DNA of 64,000 bases from Antedon mediterranea (lineage: Eukaryota; Echinodermata; Crinoidea; Comatulida; Antedonidae). How positions within the stretch are numbered: position 1 is the stretch's first letter; each line of letters starts with the position of its first letter. The stretch is from NCBI RefSeq assembly GCF_964355755.1, contig NC_092672.1:1550001-1614000 (forward strand), given 5' to 3'. A program made the position numbers and the translations under genes. The notes under the pieces were generated by a model. That model was not told where the DNA came from, made no database searches, and saw nothing but the letters and a program-made list of their open reading frames with translations. Of the stretch, positions 34,601-47,700 are shown in pieces.

Positions 34601-37149
34601 TATAATGAAATCTAGATAAAAAATAACTTATGTCTTTATTATTATGTAACAGCAAATGTGGTTTATGACATTATACGCAGAGGGATCTTTGATCGGATTG
34701 TGATACCGGCTATTGTATTCGCGTTAGCAAGGTCCTATCATATATTATATATTATTTAAAGAATCTGAGAAAATCAATGAATCAAAATATCTTTTAAAAA
34801 TAAATTATCTTTATTTTAATTATCAATGCATATAACCTATAATTCGTCATAGTGACGAATTAAATCTAGTTTAGATTTTTAATTCTAATGTAATTTATTT
34901 TATTTATACTTTATAGGCTTTAGTTTTCTTTAACTTTTAATACTGTTATTGTTGTATTTTGTGTATTGTATCTGTTCTGAGGGTCCCAAATGATCAACAA
35001 TTGCTGGATGGATCACCCTCATTAAATATGGTTCAAATAAAAATAAATAAATATAGCTTATTTATGATTATACAGTGCATGTGTTTGTGTGTTTTCCTTT
35101 TCACAGGTATTGAGAACCTGCCATTTGAATTACAGAGAAACTTCACTTTAATGCGAGATTTAGACCAGAGATCTCAAGGTATGAATTTTACAGATTTTTA
35201 TATTATTTCCTTGTAGCAGAAAGTTTGATTATTTAATTACATCACCCTACTTGTACTGTACATACTAACAATTTAAATTATATTTTTCAATCTAACATTT
35301 GTTTTAAATTATTTTTATTTTAATTTTTTATTTTAGACTTATCGAAGGAGATTGACGGCATGACAAAAGAGTACATAACATCGGTGAAGTCATTGACACC
35401 AACTAAACGCAACGACCTCCTGAATAAGATCGACGATGCATTTTCCAAGAGTCGTGAATTCGGGGATGATAAAGTTCAGCTAGCTATGCAAACCTATGAA
35501 ATGGTATGAAGTTTATTTTAAAAGATTTAGTTATCATTCCATTTATAATTGCCACACTCAACTTGTAGAATTAAACTTCAGTTCCTGCTGGTAGCTTCTT
35601 TCATTTTTCTCCTTGGTAAAGCTCTGTCTACACTGCCAAACTAGTTTGACAAACAATGTGCGATGTGCCCAAATGTGGTAGTGATATTTCCAAATAATAT
35701 GGTAGTGATATAACATCATCATGTCCATATATGGGCACATCACATTTTTTTTCATATAAAGTTTGATAGTGTAGACAGAGCTTAAGAACAAAACAAATTA
35801 TCTTTAAGGTGGACAAGCACATTCGGAGGTTAGATTCTGATCTTGCTAGATTTGAAATGGAGTTGAAAGAAAGACAAATGGACCAAACACCTGATCACAT
35901 TGACAGCTCAGCAGAAAAAAATAGTGAGTTATTAGTTATTATTCTCGTTTCACATACACTGTTTAATTGATAGTGACCTATGACCTAGGCTATACATTAA
36001 CCCTTCTGCACATTTTATTTGACCTATGACATGTTTACTCTACAAATCCACAGAAATCCTAGCAAATCTTAATGAAAAGTACTTGTTATTTTTATTAAAT
36101 CTCCTTTTGACTTTCAGAAAAGGGAAGGAAAAAAGAAAAGAAAAAACTGAAAAAAGGTTCAATATCCGATGATGAAATACCAAAAACGTCGCGAAAGAAA
36201 ATGAAAACACAGCTGTAAGTTTAATATCCAAACAGTTTGTATTTTAATACTAATTCTTACGTCTTTCATCATTACCCCCTCTTATCATGTACAACAGTTT
36301 AACCTATGTTTTTGTTTTTCCAACAGAGTTGAAACTGTGACACCAACACTAATTCTTCCATCTGTCATCACCACCCCCTCTGATGTGCTTGACATGCCCG
36401 TGGATCCAAATGAACCAACGTATTGTTTGTGTCATCAAGTTTCTTATGGAGAGATGATAGGATGTGATAACCCAGACGTAAGTGCTTGTTTAACATGAAT
36501 GAATAAATAGTCCCAAAATGTTCAAATTATTTCTAACATTGGAATGTGTTTAATTAACCAACAGACAACACGCCTGAATTGGCAGACATGATGTAACCTT
36601 TAGAGAGAAGGCTGTAGGGGTCATCTAAGTAAACAGTGATCGTTGGAATACAAGTGTTAATTGTTATTATTTATTTTTCAGTGTCCGATTGAATGGTTTC
36701 ATTTTGCCTGTGTTGGATTGACAACAAAGCCAAAAGGAAAATGGTAATTCTTTAAAATAGTTTATAATTAATGTCACTTAATAATATTTAAAATATCTTT
36801 ACTGAAGATTTTTTTGGTTTATTTATTAGTATACAGTTCAAACACTGTAATTTGCAATTTTGTTTTATTTAAAAAAAATATTGTTGTAAAACATTGCCTG
36901 TAAGAGGGAACTTTCCTGTTCGAATGTTTTTGTGCCAAAAAAAAAAAAGAAGAGCAACCAGTATCGTATATTTCTGATGAAAAATAACTGACCCAATTGC
37001 TTAGTCCCAACCTCCTTCAGTGCCACGCCTATACCCAATTGCTTTATGCTTATTCCTAACCTTCAGTGCCACGCCTATATCTTTATTTTATTATATTAAA
37101 TATTGACAGGTTTTGTCCTCGATGTATGCCAGAGAAAAAGAAGAAATAG
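31628..37149 (+). CDS. ING4: Inhibitor of growth protein, ING4/ING5 type
   Basis: Exons 31628-31664, 35107-35178, 35337-35503, 35809-35923, 36118-36214, 36327-36477, 36682-36743, 37110-37149; 741 nt, 246 aa (vertebrate ING4 and ING5 are about 240-250). It is a nuclear reader of H3K4me3 and a subunit of HBO1 (and in ING5 also MOZ/MORF) acetyltransferase complexes. The N-terminal dimerising coiled domain starts [19 protein letters not shown] and includes [21 protein letters not shown] lysine-rich nuclear localisation stretch follows at about residues 125-160. The C-terminal PHD finger (about 196-241) has the full Cys4-His-Cys3 set: CLCHQ, GCDNPDCPIEW, HFACVG, WFCPRC. KKKK ends the protein, as in the family. 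The start AAAGATGGCGATGG is the first ATG in a good context. DLDQRSQ and PKTSRKK lean to ING4; it may predate the ING4/5 split. Confidence 0.96.
31905..32155. repeat. AGGCCTAG-rich block in ING intron 1
   Basis: CTAGGCTAGGCCTAGC, GAGGCCTAGG and TATAGGCCTATTAG cluster, less densely than at 11862 or 55366. A short inverted repeat (ACCACCATTCCATTTG and its partner ending GAATGGTGGT) lies at about 32026-32060. Confidence 0.65.
32174..33080 (+). mobile_element. 5'-truncated CR1/L2-like LINE, reverse-transcriptase palm onward
   Basis: An open frame without its own start runs 32174-32896. It contains the polymerase catalytic motif [11 protein letters not shown], the LKLNIKKTK motif and [15 protein letters not shown], the order seen in non-LTR reverse transcriptases. 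A stop at 32894-32896 is followed by a short 3' UTR, AATAAAG, and a tail of TATGAC repeats (33040-33078), as in CR1/L2-type elements. The endonuclease and fingers are absent, so it cannot move. The intact 240-codon frame suggests a fairly recent insertion into ING intron 1. Confidence 0.85.
33097..33243. mobile_element. 147-bp MITE
   Basis: TAATAAGGTTTATCGGAAAT and its near-complement form ends with a 22-bp pairing and one or two mismatches. It directly follows the LINE tail. Confidence 0.75.
33413..34840. mobile_element. Possible 1.4-kb element bounded by GGTTATATGCAT motifs
   Basis: GGTTATATGCAT at 33413 is followed at once by its complement, making a hairpin. The complement occurs again at about 34829-34840, with TA outside both ends. 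The interior (33700-34000) is unusually rich in GCGCAC/GCGTA words for this window. Whether this is one element or two unrelated hairpin copies is open. Confidence 0.35.
34451..34545 (+). mobile_element. tRNA-derived SINE
   Basis: GGCTCGGTGGTGTGTGCTCG resembles an A box region, and GAGATCGAGTCTCACC the B box. A T-rich tail follows. It is in ING intron 1. Confidence 0.55.
35619..35786. mobile_element. MITE family A copy 11 (complete)
   Basis: AAGCTCTGTCTACACTGCCA to GTTTGATAGTGTAGACAGAG; the core has both GTGATGTGCCC-type and ATGGGCACATCAC words. It ends 23 bp before ING exon 4. Confidence 0.85.
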
Positions 37150-37790
37150 CATTCAGTGAAAAAGAATCAACAGTGTGTGTGAATAGATGTATAAACAAAA
37201 TGTGCGATTAGAGGGCTGAACAAATCTTATTCCCATTTCCTGGTTATGTAAAGTATATTTTCTCCTGTGAACAAACACTTTTTGTGATGTCACTGGCTAT
37301 ATTCAATATGTGACTGCTAACTACTCTTTTTGAGAGTTAAACAAAATACATTTTCTGTCATTTTTTTTTTCTGAAGATAAATGGCAAATTACACCTAATA
37401 TAATTCTGTATAAATAATATAAATAACGAATAATTAAACAGTGAAATGTTACTGCTAACATTTACATTTTATTACTGTTTAATATCTGTCAAATGTATTT
37501 AAGGTATTGTTTAAGGAATTCCTTGTCTTGTAATGTCATAAAGTAAAATAAAATCGTATTTAAAAGTATTTCTATAACTAGCTGCTGCTGCTCCTATCAC
37601 TTTCATAATCTTAGATGTGCCACTGTTAGTAAATACTGTATCATGTGTTTTACCACACTAACTGACAGGGGTGTAAACTCCCTCTACATTTTAGGAAATT
37701 CAGGAATATTCCGATGGGTACTTATATTGGCGGTCACCTCTCTGTTCCTAAATGTCACCAAATGTATTTGAAGGAGGTGGGCACTGCTAC
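37150..37790. other. ING 3' UTR and downstream sequence
   Basis: AATAAA-type signals occur at about 37548 and 37998; the used one was not decided. No gene is seen. Confidence 0.4.
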
Positions 37791-37922
37791 TGCTTGTACC
37801 CACGTCCGTATGTTGTGAGGGCGCTGCTTGTACCCCTGTCCGTATGTTGTGAAGGCGCTGCTTGTACCCCTATCAGTATTGTGAGGGCGCTGCTTGTACC
37901 CTGTCCGTATGTTGTTTATAGT
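37791..37922. repeat. About 36-bp minisatellite (GGGCGCTGCTTGTACCC)
   Basis: Four units of GTATGTTGTGAGGGCGCTGC plus TTGTACCCCTGTCC, the third shortened. Confidence 0.8.
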
Positions 37923-38341
37923 GCAAACTTTCAAATTACTTTTGTACATCGTAAATAATTAATATGCTTTTATTTAATATAGAGCAAGTTAAATGTAAAT
38001 AAAGGTTTTAGTATTGAAACATTGAAGATGGTTGTTTTATTTTTTAATAACAATATTTTTTTATAATTTTTGTTGTTGATGCCATTTTACTGTCAACTTG
38101 GTACTCTGTATTTCAATTTGACCTAAAATTTAAATTTGGAAATTGTTTTTTTTTAAACAAAATGCAATTTATAGCAAAAACAAATTTCAATTTTGTCTTT
38201 TTATAAATGAAAACATCTTTTTTTGACCAACGTGATTAACTTTATTAAAACTTTAAGCAATACGATAAATAAAGCAATAAATTTTAAAATAAACTGTCTT
38301 CCTTCTTGATCACATTACAAAAAAAAGAAAAAAAAACAACG

Positions 38342-38413
38342 GGGCTCGTCCGGGAATTGAACCCGGGGCCTCTCGCACCCAAAGCGAGAATCATGCCACT
38401 AGACCAACGAGCC
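38342..38413 (-). tRNA. tRNA-Pro (anticodon UGG)
   Basis: Read on the - strand, the 72-nt sequence folds as a full cloverleaf. Acceptor stem GGCTCGT pairs with ACGAGCC, the A box is TGGTCTAGTGGCATG, the anticodon arm is CTCGC-TTTGGGT-GCGAG with anticodon TGG, and the T arm is CCGGGTTCAATTCCCGG. The discriminator base is C. No intron. A run of eight T on the - strand (plus 38321-38339 is A-rich) follows as a Pol III terminator. It looks functional and is not a SINE head, because every stem is intact. Confidence 0.97.
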
Positions 38414-38796
38414 GATATGAGTGTAGAACTGAAATTTACAATCTTGTTTGAGATAAAAATTTAAAATTTGTGATAACGATAAAATTATGAATAATTTGAA
38501 TATATCATGTCTTTATTGCTTTTAATCTAATATTTTATGTTCAAATAGTGTTTAATTTTGTGTTTTAATTGTAGAAATTGTATTTCAGATAACATAAACG
38601 ACTGGTAAGAGTCTAATTAAAATACTTCTTATTTTCTTTTGTTGTTCATTGAAGAAGGTAATACTGTAGGTGGCGCGCTTCAATAAACAAGAAAGAAAAA
38701 CATGAACCTCTTTTCTGGTGGGGCTAGGCCAGGCCAACTAGGCTAGTAAATTGCCAATTATAAAAGTAAATTGCAGTATATTGTCTATTTTTACAA

Positions 38797-41700
38797 ATGG
38801 CGACAACTGGAGGAAGGTCTAGAAGTAAAAAACCAAAATTTCATAGACGATGTGGTTCTTTAATTATTCTAGAAAATGACAGAAGGACAGCTCGGAGAAA
38901 CCTGCCTTCTGCTGAGTTTGACAATGGACTCGTTTTGAGTTGTGAGCCTCTTGAAGACGATCAAATATTCGAAATAAAAATCGACAAGAAGGTCAGAAGA
39001 TAAACATCCCTTAGTATTCTTATTTTCTGCTTGCCTTAGGACCTATAGCCTTTACATAGTTAGTCTAGACCTTGAGTAGTAGGCCTAGTAATACTGTATG
39101 ACAACTAAATATAAAACAAGAAGAATACACCAGCCAGGCCAGGTCCAGTGAGTGACAGTGGAGTGTGGCAAGCCATTCTTCGAATCACAATCAAAATATT
39201 TTTTCTGTCCTGTTCTGTTTGTGTAAATAGTAGGTAGCCACTTTATCATGCATCATGGCTAAATAAGAGAAATGTAAATTTATCAAAGTAATGATTTTTC
39301 ACCTTGCGACACATAATAATAAAAATGTGCACACTTAACTAGAACTGAACTAAATTTCAAATATGTCATTGTTTATGTTTATAATTATGTTAATATTTAT
39401 CATTATTTATTTTTCGGTTTAGGTACATTCATGGAGTGGCTCTATTGAAGTTGGCATAACAAGCTGCGATGTGTCCAACATGGCCTTACCAAGTAGCGCC
39501 ACAGAGCTTCACAATGGTTGCTGGATCCTAAATGGTTGTAGCGTGCTACATAATGGGGCATCCATTCGTGATGACTACGCTTGTGACCTTGAACTCTGCG
39601 ACGAAGGCGATGTGATTGGTGTTCAGCGACGTGCTAACGGGGAATTGCACATTTATTTAAACGATAACGACCAGGGAGTGGCCGCTACAGGGATTCCAAC
39701 TGATAGACCGATACATGCGGTTATTGATTTGTACGGCAAGTGCGCCCAGATTAGTGCTGTAGATAGAAATTGTAAGCAAAATCTTCCTATTTTGATTGGA
39801 ATTTTTTATTATTATGTTTAAACTTAATACTGCTACCACTTACATTCTCTACTTTTCTGTGCCTTTAAAGTGTTTTCTTTATTTCTACTACAAAATATAA
39901 TACATAGTGTAAAATCAATTTTTTAGGTACACCAACAATGGAAAACAACCCAGTTATACCATTGCCAATTCTAGATAACAATATAGACAACAACTCATTG
40001 CTAGTAAGCGCACTAGCAGCCACTTTTAATGACAATTGCTCCGTTAATGGCGCAGATGCTTCGGTTAATTACAATGACAACAATACTGCCAGCTCAGATG
40101 ACCTCTGTTTCCATACGAAGCATGGAACGTTGATTAAGTTGAGTAACAGTAGGAGAACGGCCGAACGAATGCATGCAATGGACGAGTTTAATAACGGGAT
40201 TGTTATGACCAATCGACCTCTTCAAAATGATGAATATTTTCAAGTAAGTAAAGTGATGTTGTAAGTCATCTGAAAATGAAAGTAGTGGTAACAGAGTAGT
40301 GCAACATCTTTTGTGTACTCTACTCATTGTGATTGTGAAATTGCGGTTGTTGCAGGAGCTATCACAACATACAGTTTGTTTCTCCTCTACTTTAGTGTTT
40401 ATTGCTGGCACAGTGCAATTAAAAATATTTTTAATGAACAGTAAATAATAATGGTGTAATGTAAATAACATTATATTTGAAATAATATTTATATTTTTGT
40501 AATTATTGTTATTTTCTATTATTTGTATCATCACAGATTCGACTTGATAAATTAATAGATAAGTGGTCAGGATCTATTGAGATTGGAATCACAACGCACA
40601 ATCCTGACAACATAGACTTCCCAGCCACGATGACTAACTTACGATCTGGTAAGATGTCTTAAGCTCTGTCTACACTATCAAACTTTATGTGACAAAAAAA
40701 TGTGATGTGCCTATATAATGGACATGATGATGTCATATCACTACTATATTTGGGAACATAACTACCATATTTGTGCACATCACACTTTTGATAATGATAG
40801 TGTAGACAGAGTTTTATAGAGTATTCATTTCAGAGTTCCACATTAACTACAGGAGTGCAACAATATTACTCTAGACGAATTAAAGTGATCCTGATAATGT
40901 GCAAGGCAGCGAGGCAATATCTAACAGAGGCATCGTTTTATCATTTCTTAAAGTGCGAGACATGCAAGGCATATTTTTTTTAATTTCCCAAAAGCGTGAG
41001 GCATATAACATTCATTCTCTACATTGTTTTTTAACTTTAGTTGACTTCTTTTCTTGTAGGTACGACAATGATGAGTGGCTGTGGTATTCTGACAAATGGT
41101 AAAGGAACGCGCAGGGAATATGGTCAATTCAACCTAGATGAATTGCAAGTAAGATTTTATACAACATGATTTATTAGCATATGATGGGTATTAGTATACA
41201 AATAATGAATGTTTATGAATGGAATGGTACAAATAATGAATGTTTATGAATGCAATGGTACAAATAATGAATGTTTATTAATGGAATGGTACAAATAATG
41301 AATGTTTGTGAATGGAATGGTACAAATAACTTGAAGATGAAAATAATCAAATCATCAAATACAAGTATTTGTTCTATTGCACAAATTTGGGTGGGTGTCA
41401 AAGGTCAAAGGTTAGTGGGTAAAAACTTTGAGGTACACAGAGGTTTCATAGGTGAATAATATGTTGTAATAGGCTGGGTGGAATACCTTAAGGCAACCCT
41501 TAAATTTATGTGACAAAAAAAATGTGCCCATATATGGACATAATGATGTCCTATCTATATATATTTGGGAATATCACTACCATATTTGGGCACATCATAC
41601 TTACATCACAGTACAATTTGATCCATGATTTTGTTTGTAATTCATTGCTTTTGTTGATATGTGATATTATGATTTGTTGATTATTCTTATAGAAAGGAGA

Positions 41701-44700
41701 TATAATAGCAGTAATGAAGAAATCAAATGGAGATCTTCACTTCTACATCAACAACGTTGACCAGGGTCTGGCTGCGTCCAGCATGCCCGCGGATGTATAC
41801 GGTGTCGTTGACCTTTACGGGATGGCCGTCAGAGTAACTATCGTACCGTTGGCACAAGATCCAAACGTTCCAAACATGCTTGGGATTGATTACCTGGATC
41901 GGCGATTAGCTCATCTCAATTTGCTACGTGCTTTAGCCATTAGACAGTTTCCTAACATGTATAATGGTAATTATTTTAAGATCAAGCTTTTAAACCTTTT
42001 ATGAAACTTTCAAGATGTATCTCCTCCCCCCCCCCTCCCCTCCCAAAAAAAAAAATATGAAGATTGATAAAATCGGATTTTATAGTTTTATTAAAGTTAA
42101 TCACTTCTATAAAAAAAAATTTTAAAAATGTAAGATGGTTATTAAAATAAACGGTTAAATTCAATTTTTTTTTTCTTTAAATAACATTTTTTTCAGGTAA
42201 GTACATTTTTTTTAACCAATTTTTGGTCAAAGTGAATAACTATTATGGGACATTCAATTTATATATTAAAAACAAATATGTCTTTTTAAAAATTGTTTTC
42301 AGGGGGACAATTTTTAAGGTATAAATTTTGAATATTCAAATTATTATGAACATTGTTGTACTTTGACCAGATATCCAGACTTTTGTACATTCTTATTACA
42401 GTTTTCATTTCTATTTAGAAATCACAGAAGAGTTGGATTTTCCCCCTGAACCTTCTCAGAACTTGTCGGTAGAAAGTGTGCCGGAACTTGGAACATTAAC
42501 GTCCGTGCCAGCCCCTCCCAACGAGCCTTTAAGATTCTACCCTAGATGCGGGGCACATGCTGAAGTGATTAATTCAGGGAAAACAGCACTCAGACCAGAG
42601 TGAGTTTGGAATAAAGTTAAATTAGTTTACACTTAATATTCAAATATAGTTGGTTTCCAAATATGAGAAGTGGTATATTCTAACATAATATTAGGTGCTA
42701 AATTCTACACATTAAAGTAAATATTACTGAAAAGGCAATCTTCATATCACAGGTATTATATTTTTTTCAGTGCTCTTGGAGATTTCAACAATGGTGTTGT
42801 CATTAGCAATCGTCATATTAAATCCAGTGAACTGTTTGAAATTAGAATTGATAAAGTTGTTGATAAATGGGCAGGATCAATAGAGATAGGAGTCACTACC
42901 CACTCACCGTTTGAACTAGGTAACATTTGCCGCTATTTTCACAAAATCTTAAAACTTTCTGTTATTCATTTGGTGTAAATATTACATCATATATCAACTA
43001 CTGTATTTAGACATTGTAATTTGCACGATAATTTTCCACAAAGGTTAAAGATTAAGTTTAATTTATAGTACAATCCTCCGGATTCTAGATCCAAATTCTG
43101 TATGATACCAGCTATTTTTAAAATTTTATTTTTGAAATAAATCTTTCCACTTCCAAAAAACTTTGTGGTAATTCATATATTAGGGAAAAAAATGTTTAAA
43201 ACTACAAACTCATTTGTAGATTTTCCTACGACAATGACAAATGTGAGGAGTGGGACGTGGATGATGACGGGTACGGGAGTGATGCATAATGGTACGACAA
43301 TCATGGACAACTATGGATACAACTTAGATCGTTTAAAGGTATGTTCTTCTTGCGTCTTGTCTTATTGTCATTTCCAGGTCTATCTGCCTATTATCTACTG
43401 TAATGTAAATCTCTGCATGAATCCTATTTTATCTTTCTCTGCATATCTATTTTTTTCCTTCAATTTTACAGTTAAAAGTACGTACATACTAGGATCATTA
43501 CAAATGTTTTTGCACAACAAAAGTGTAAAGCCTTGTCAAACTTTATGTGACAAAAAAATGTGATGTGCCCATATATGGACATGATGTCATATCACTACCA
43601 TGTTTGGATATATCAGTACCATATTTGGGCACACCACACTTTTCTTGTCAAACTAGTTTGATAGTGTAAATGGAGCTTTATACAATTTTATCTATGCATT
43701 TTTCTATAATAGACAGTATTGCAATGTTTATTTTACTCGTTTATTCTATATTCTTGTTCTTGTGTCATTTCTTTCATGGTCGCAGGAGGGTGATCGTATT
43801 GGTGTGATGCGTAAAGAAAATGGCAACCTCAACTTTTTTATCAACGGTGAGGATCAGGGTATGGCCGTCCCAAACGTACCTCCAAAAGTGTTTGCTGTTG
43901 TTGACTTATATGGACAAGCTGCCCAGGCAACAATACTGGACCAATCAGGTTAATTTGTTTTCACTCATTTGAATTTACTGTAGTTTCTAAATGTTATGTT
44001 TAGGATAGAAATTTAAATTGTGTTATTTTCTTTTGCCTTTGGAATAAACATATGGCATACATAAGTAGCAATAAGAAATTCACCAACCATTTATGCTTAC
44101 AAGCCTAACATTCTTATTATTTTTCGTCTTCTTAGACAATGGTGAATCTACAGTTCAAGTAGACAATGCAACTGTTAACAAAGTACACTCAGAAATTGAC
44201 ATGAACTCTGACCTCCGATTCCACCATCTTCATGGTCGTAATGTCCGTATCTTAAGCCAGGGTCAGTCGGCAATGCGTCCAAACGCTCGTGGAGAATTTA
44301 ATGACGCCGTTATTATGAGCAATCGTCCGTTGAGGGATGATGAACTTTTTGAGATAAGAATTGAAGAAATGGTTGACAGATGGTCTGGGTCAATAGAAGC
44401 AGGTAGGTCATAGGTCATAGGTTAAAAGTAACAGTCATCTATATGAGTGAAAGCAATAACATACTACACTTAATCCAGGTATAAGCCCACTCCCTCAGTG
44501 GGATTATATTCAAAACCAGTATGTAGTTGTTTTCAAATTAATGTAACCAAATATGTAAATTTAAATTTGCATTTTTGTTTAGGTGTGACGGTTATTCCCC
44601 CAGAAGAAATGTCATTTCCAGGAACAATGACGGATTTGGACCATGACACCTGGATGTTAAGGTCGGTGTAAAAGCTAAACACTATTGCACTTTTCTAAAG

Positions 44701-47700
44701 AAACGTTATGATTCTTTAATTGTTTTTTACTAAAATTCTTGATATTAACTCCTGTATGTGATAGGTGGTGGTGTTTTTTTCCCATTATTATTTTAATGTC
44801 TATTGATGCAGTCTTGGAATATGAATAATATCTACTGTAAGGCGGCATCCTGTGATTGGCATAGCCACAAATAAAAATTATAATTTGATTTTGATTTAGT
44901 GGTTCTTCTGTTCTCACAAATGGGAACACTATAAAAAATGGTTATGCCATGGACCTAGATGTCTTAGAGGTCACTCAGAAGGTCGGCATTATGAGGAAGG
45001 CAGATGGCACACTTCACTTCTACTATAATGGTGTTGACCAGGGCGTGGCCTGCTCCAACGTCAATCCTAGTAAGTTTAGTAATATGTACTAAGTACTTAA
45101 ATAGTGTATTACACTTCATTTCTACTATAATGGTGTTGACCAGGGCGTGGCCTGCTCCAACGTCAATCCTAGTAAGTTTAGTAATACTGAGTACTTAAAA
45201 TAGTGTAATACACTTCACTTCTACTATAATGGTGTTGACCAGGGCGTGGTCTGCTCCACCGTCAGTCCTAGTGAGTACTTAAAATAGTTACATTTTCATG
45301 GGGCTTACTTTCAACCAATGCATTCTTATTATACAATATTATAAATAATAAAGTTGAATAATAAATTTTGTACATTTTTTCTTAGATGTATATGCTATTA
45401 TTGATTTGTATGGACAGTGTTCCCGTGTTTCTCTTGCGCATTCTGTCGTGGAAAGCAAAGCTTCAAACAATGGAAGTTCAGTGCAATTTAGTGAGTTCTT
45501 TCTTTCTTTTATTGATTAAGACAAAAAAAAACTGAGATTAAAAACAGGAATACAATTATGAATCATTTTAGTAAAACAAAAAGCAACATTGGTTGTTTGA
45601 AAGCTTTTAAAAGAATGAAGATTATACAAATGATTTACCATTCACTTCATAAGGTCTTTGACCTCCGATCACATTCTCTACACAATTTGTTTACAATGTT
45701 GTAATTTTTAGTTTTTAATGTTACCATTTTTTTCAGGAATGAAACATTTTTTTAGTGAATGTTGCGGTAAGAATATTACGATAAAGAATTTGGGAAGTAC
45801 AGCATGTCGCCAGAAAGGTTGTTTGGATTCAATTTTGTTTAGTTCTAAGCCGTTGAAAGTTGGTGAAACTTTTGAGGTATTTCTGAATTATTCTAAGATT
45901 CAATGTATTAGATGTACTGTAAACCTTAAGCTCTGTCTACACAATCAAGAAGAGTGTCATGTGCCCAAATATGGTAGTGATGCCCAATTATGGTAGTGAT
46001 ATGACATCATCATGTGCATATATGGGCACATCACATTTGATAGTGTAGACAGAGCAAAGTTATGAGAATATCTCATTGCAAAAATAGATTGCTTGTGTTG
46101 AAATTTAACCGTTTGTTAAGCTCTGTCCACACTATCAAATTTTGTGACCAAAAAAATGAGATGTGTCCATATATGCACATATGATGTCATATCACTGCCA
46201 TATTTGGGTACATCACACTTTTTGTCAAACGAGTTTGATAGTGTAGAGAGAGCTGTACTCAGTCAATTTCTCGTCCTTTTTCTACTAATCCTAATTCTTT
46301 TCCTAAGGTTGAGGTTGAAAGTGTTGATCAGAAGTGGTCAGGTTGTCTTGTTATTGGTTTAACATCATTTCTTCCTGAGACGCCGCCATCTCACATTTTA
46401 CCAAGCTTTGCAGTTGACATGAAGTCAAGTGTCACTTGGTTACTACAGGCAACAGATGTCAAAAGGAATGGAGTGGTTGTCAAGGAAAACTACACAGGAT
46501 CTGTCATGAGACTAGAGGTAAGAGAAATGAAGTCTGTTTAATTTTCTTTTCTGTCATCAAATCTAGACAGCTAAACAAAATTACAAATTAAATTGTTATT
46601 TATATATTTATTATTATTTATTTCATCTGGAAATCAACTGAAAATAAATTGTTATTTATGAGCTTCCAATGCAAGAAACATGCTTCAATAGCACAATAGC
46701 AAAGCAAAAATAATAACTGCTAAATTGTAGCTGTTTAATTTTCTTTCTGTCGTCAAAGAACAAATACAGTTTAACCAAATGGCAGCATTGCTATTGAAAA
46801 TAAACAGTAAATTGCTATTTTGTTTATCTGTTACTATATACAGTAGTTTTATATTGTTTACCTTTCTCTTGTAGGTTGGCAATACAATTGGTGTTCAGAG
46901 ACAAGCTGACAATAGTATGCATATTATTATTAATGGTGAAGATGCTGGTGTTGCTGCTACCAATATACCCAAGGTGACTGGTTCAAATTATTCTGTATTC
47001 ACCATTTTCTTTTAGCTAATTTTAGTAGAAGTATTCTCTTCTGTTGTGGTGATTTGAGGTTGATGTTATTAGATATTGAAACAGTAAACAGTGGTAGTGA
47101 ACAAAATGTAGTTACTGTACTGCAGTATGTAGTTACTGTACTGCAGTATGTAGTTACTGTACTGCAGTATGTAGTTACTGTACTGTAGTATGTAGTTACT
47201 GTACTGCAGTATGTAGTTACTGTACTGTAGTTACTGTACTGCAGTATGTAGTTACTGTACTGCAGTATGTAGTTACTGTACTGCAGTATGTAATTACTGT
47301 ACTGCAGTATGTAGTTACTGTACTGCAGTATGTAGTTACTGTACTGCAGTATGTAGTTACTGTACTGCAGTATGTAGTTACTGTACTGCAATATGTAGTT
47401 ACAGTACTGCAGTATGTATTTACTGTACTGCAGTATTTAGTTGCTGTACTGCAGTATGTAGTTACTATACTGCAGTAGGATAGTTTTGAAAACCCATAAC
47501 AAATATTGTTTTGTATGGTTTTAGGAGGATGTTTATGCAATAATTGACCTCTGTGGGTCAGTAGAAAGTGTAACTGCTGTTAGCAAAGAACCAGACATTG
47601 GCGAAATAATTAGAGCACCCTCAATCTCATCCTGTAGTGAAGCAAGCTCAGATAGAGAGGTATTTTATATTTAAATGTTACCATTTTTTGTCCAATATAT

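Noticed and set aside
46999-47540. - strand frames of [10 protein letters not shown] / QYSNYIL repeats
   Set aside because: Stop-free readings of the 21-bp CTGCAG minisatellite in a NEURL4 intron.
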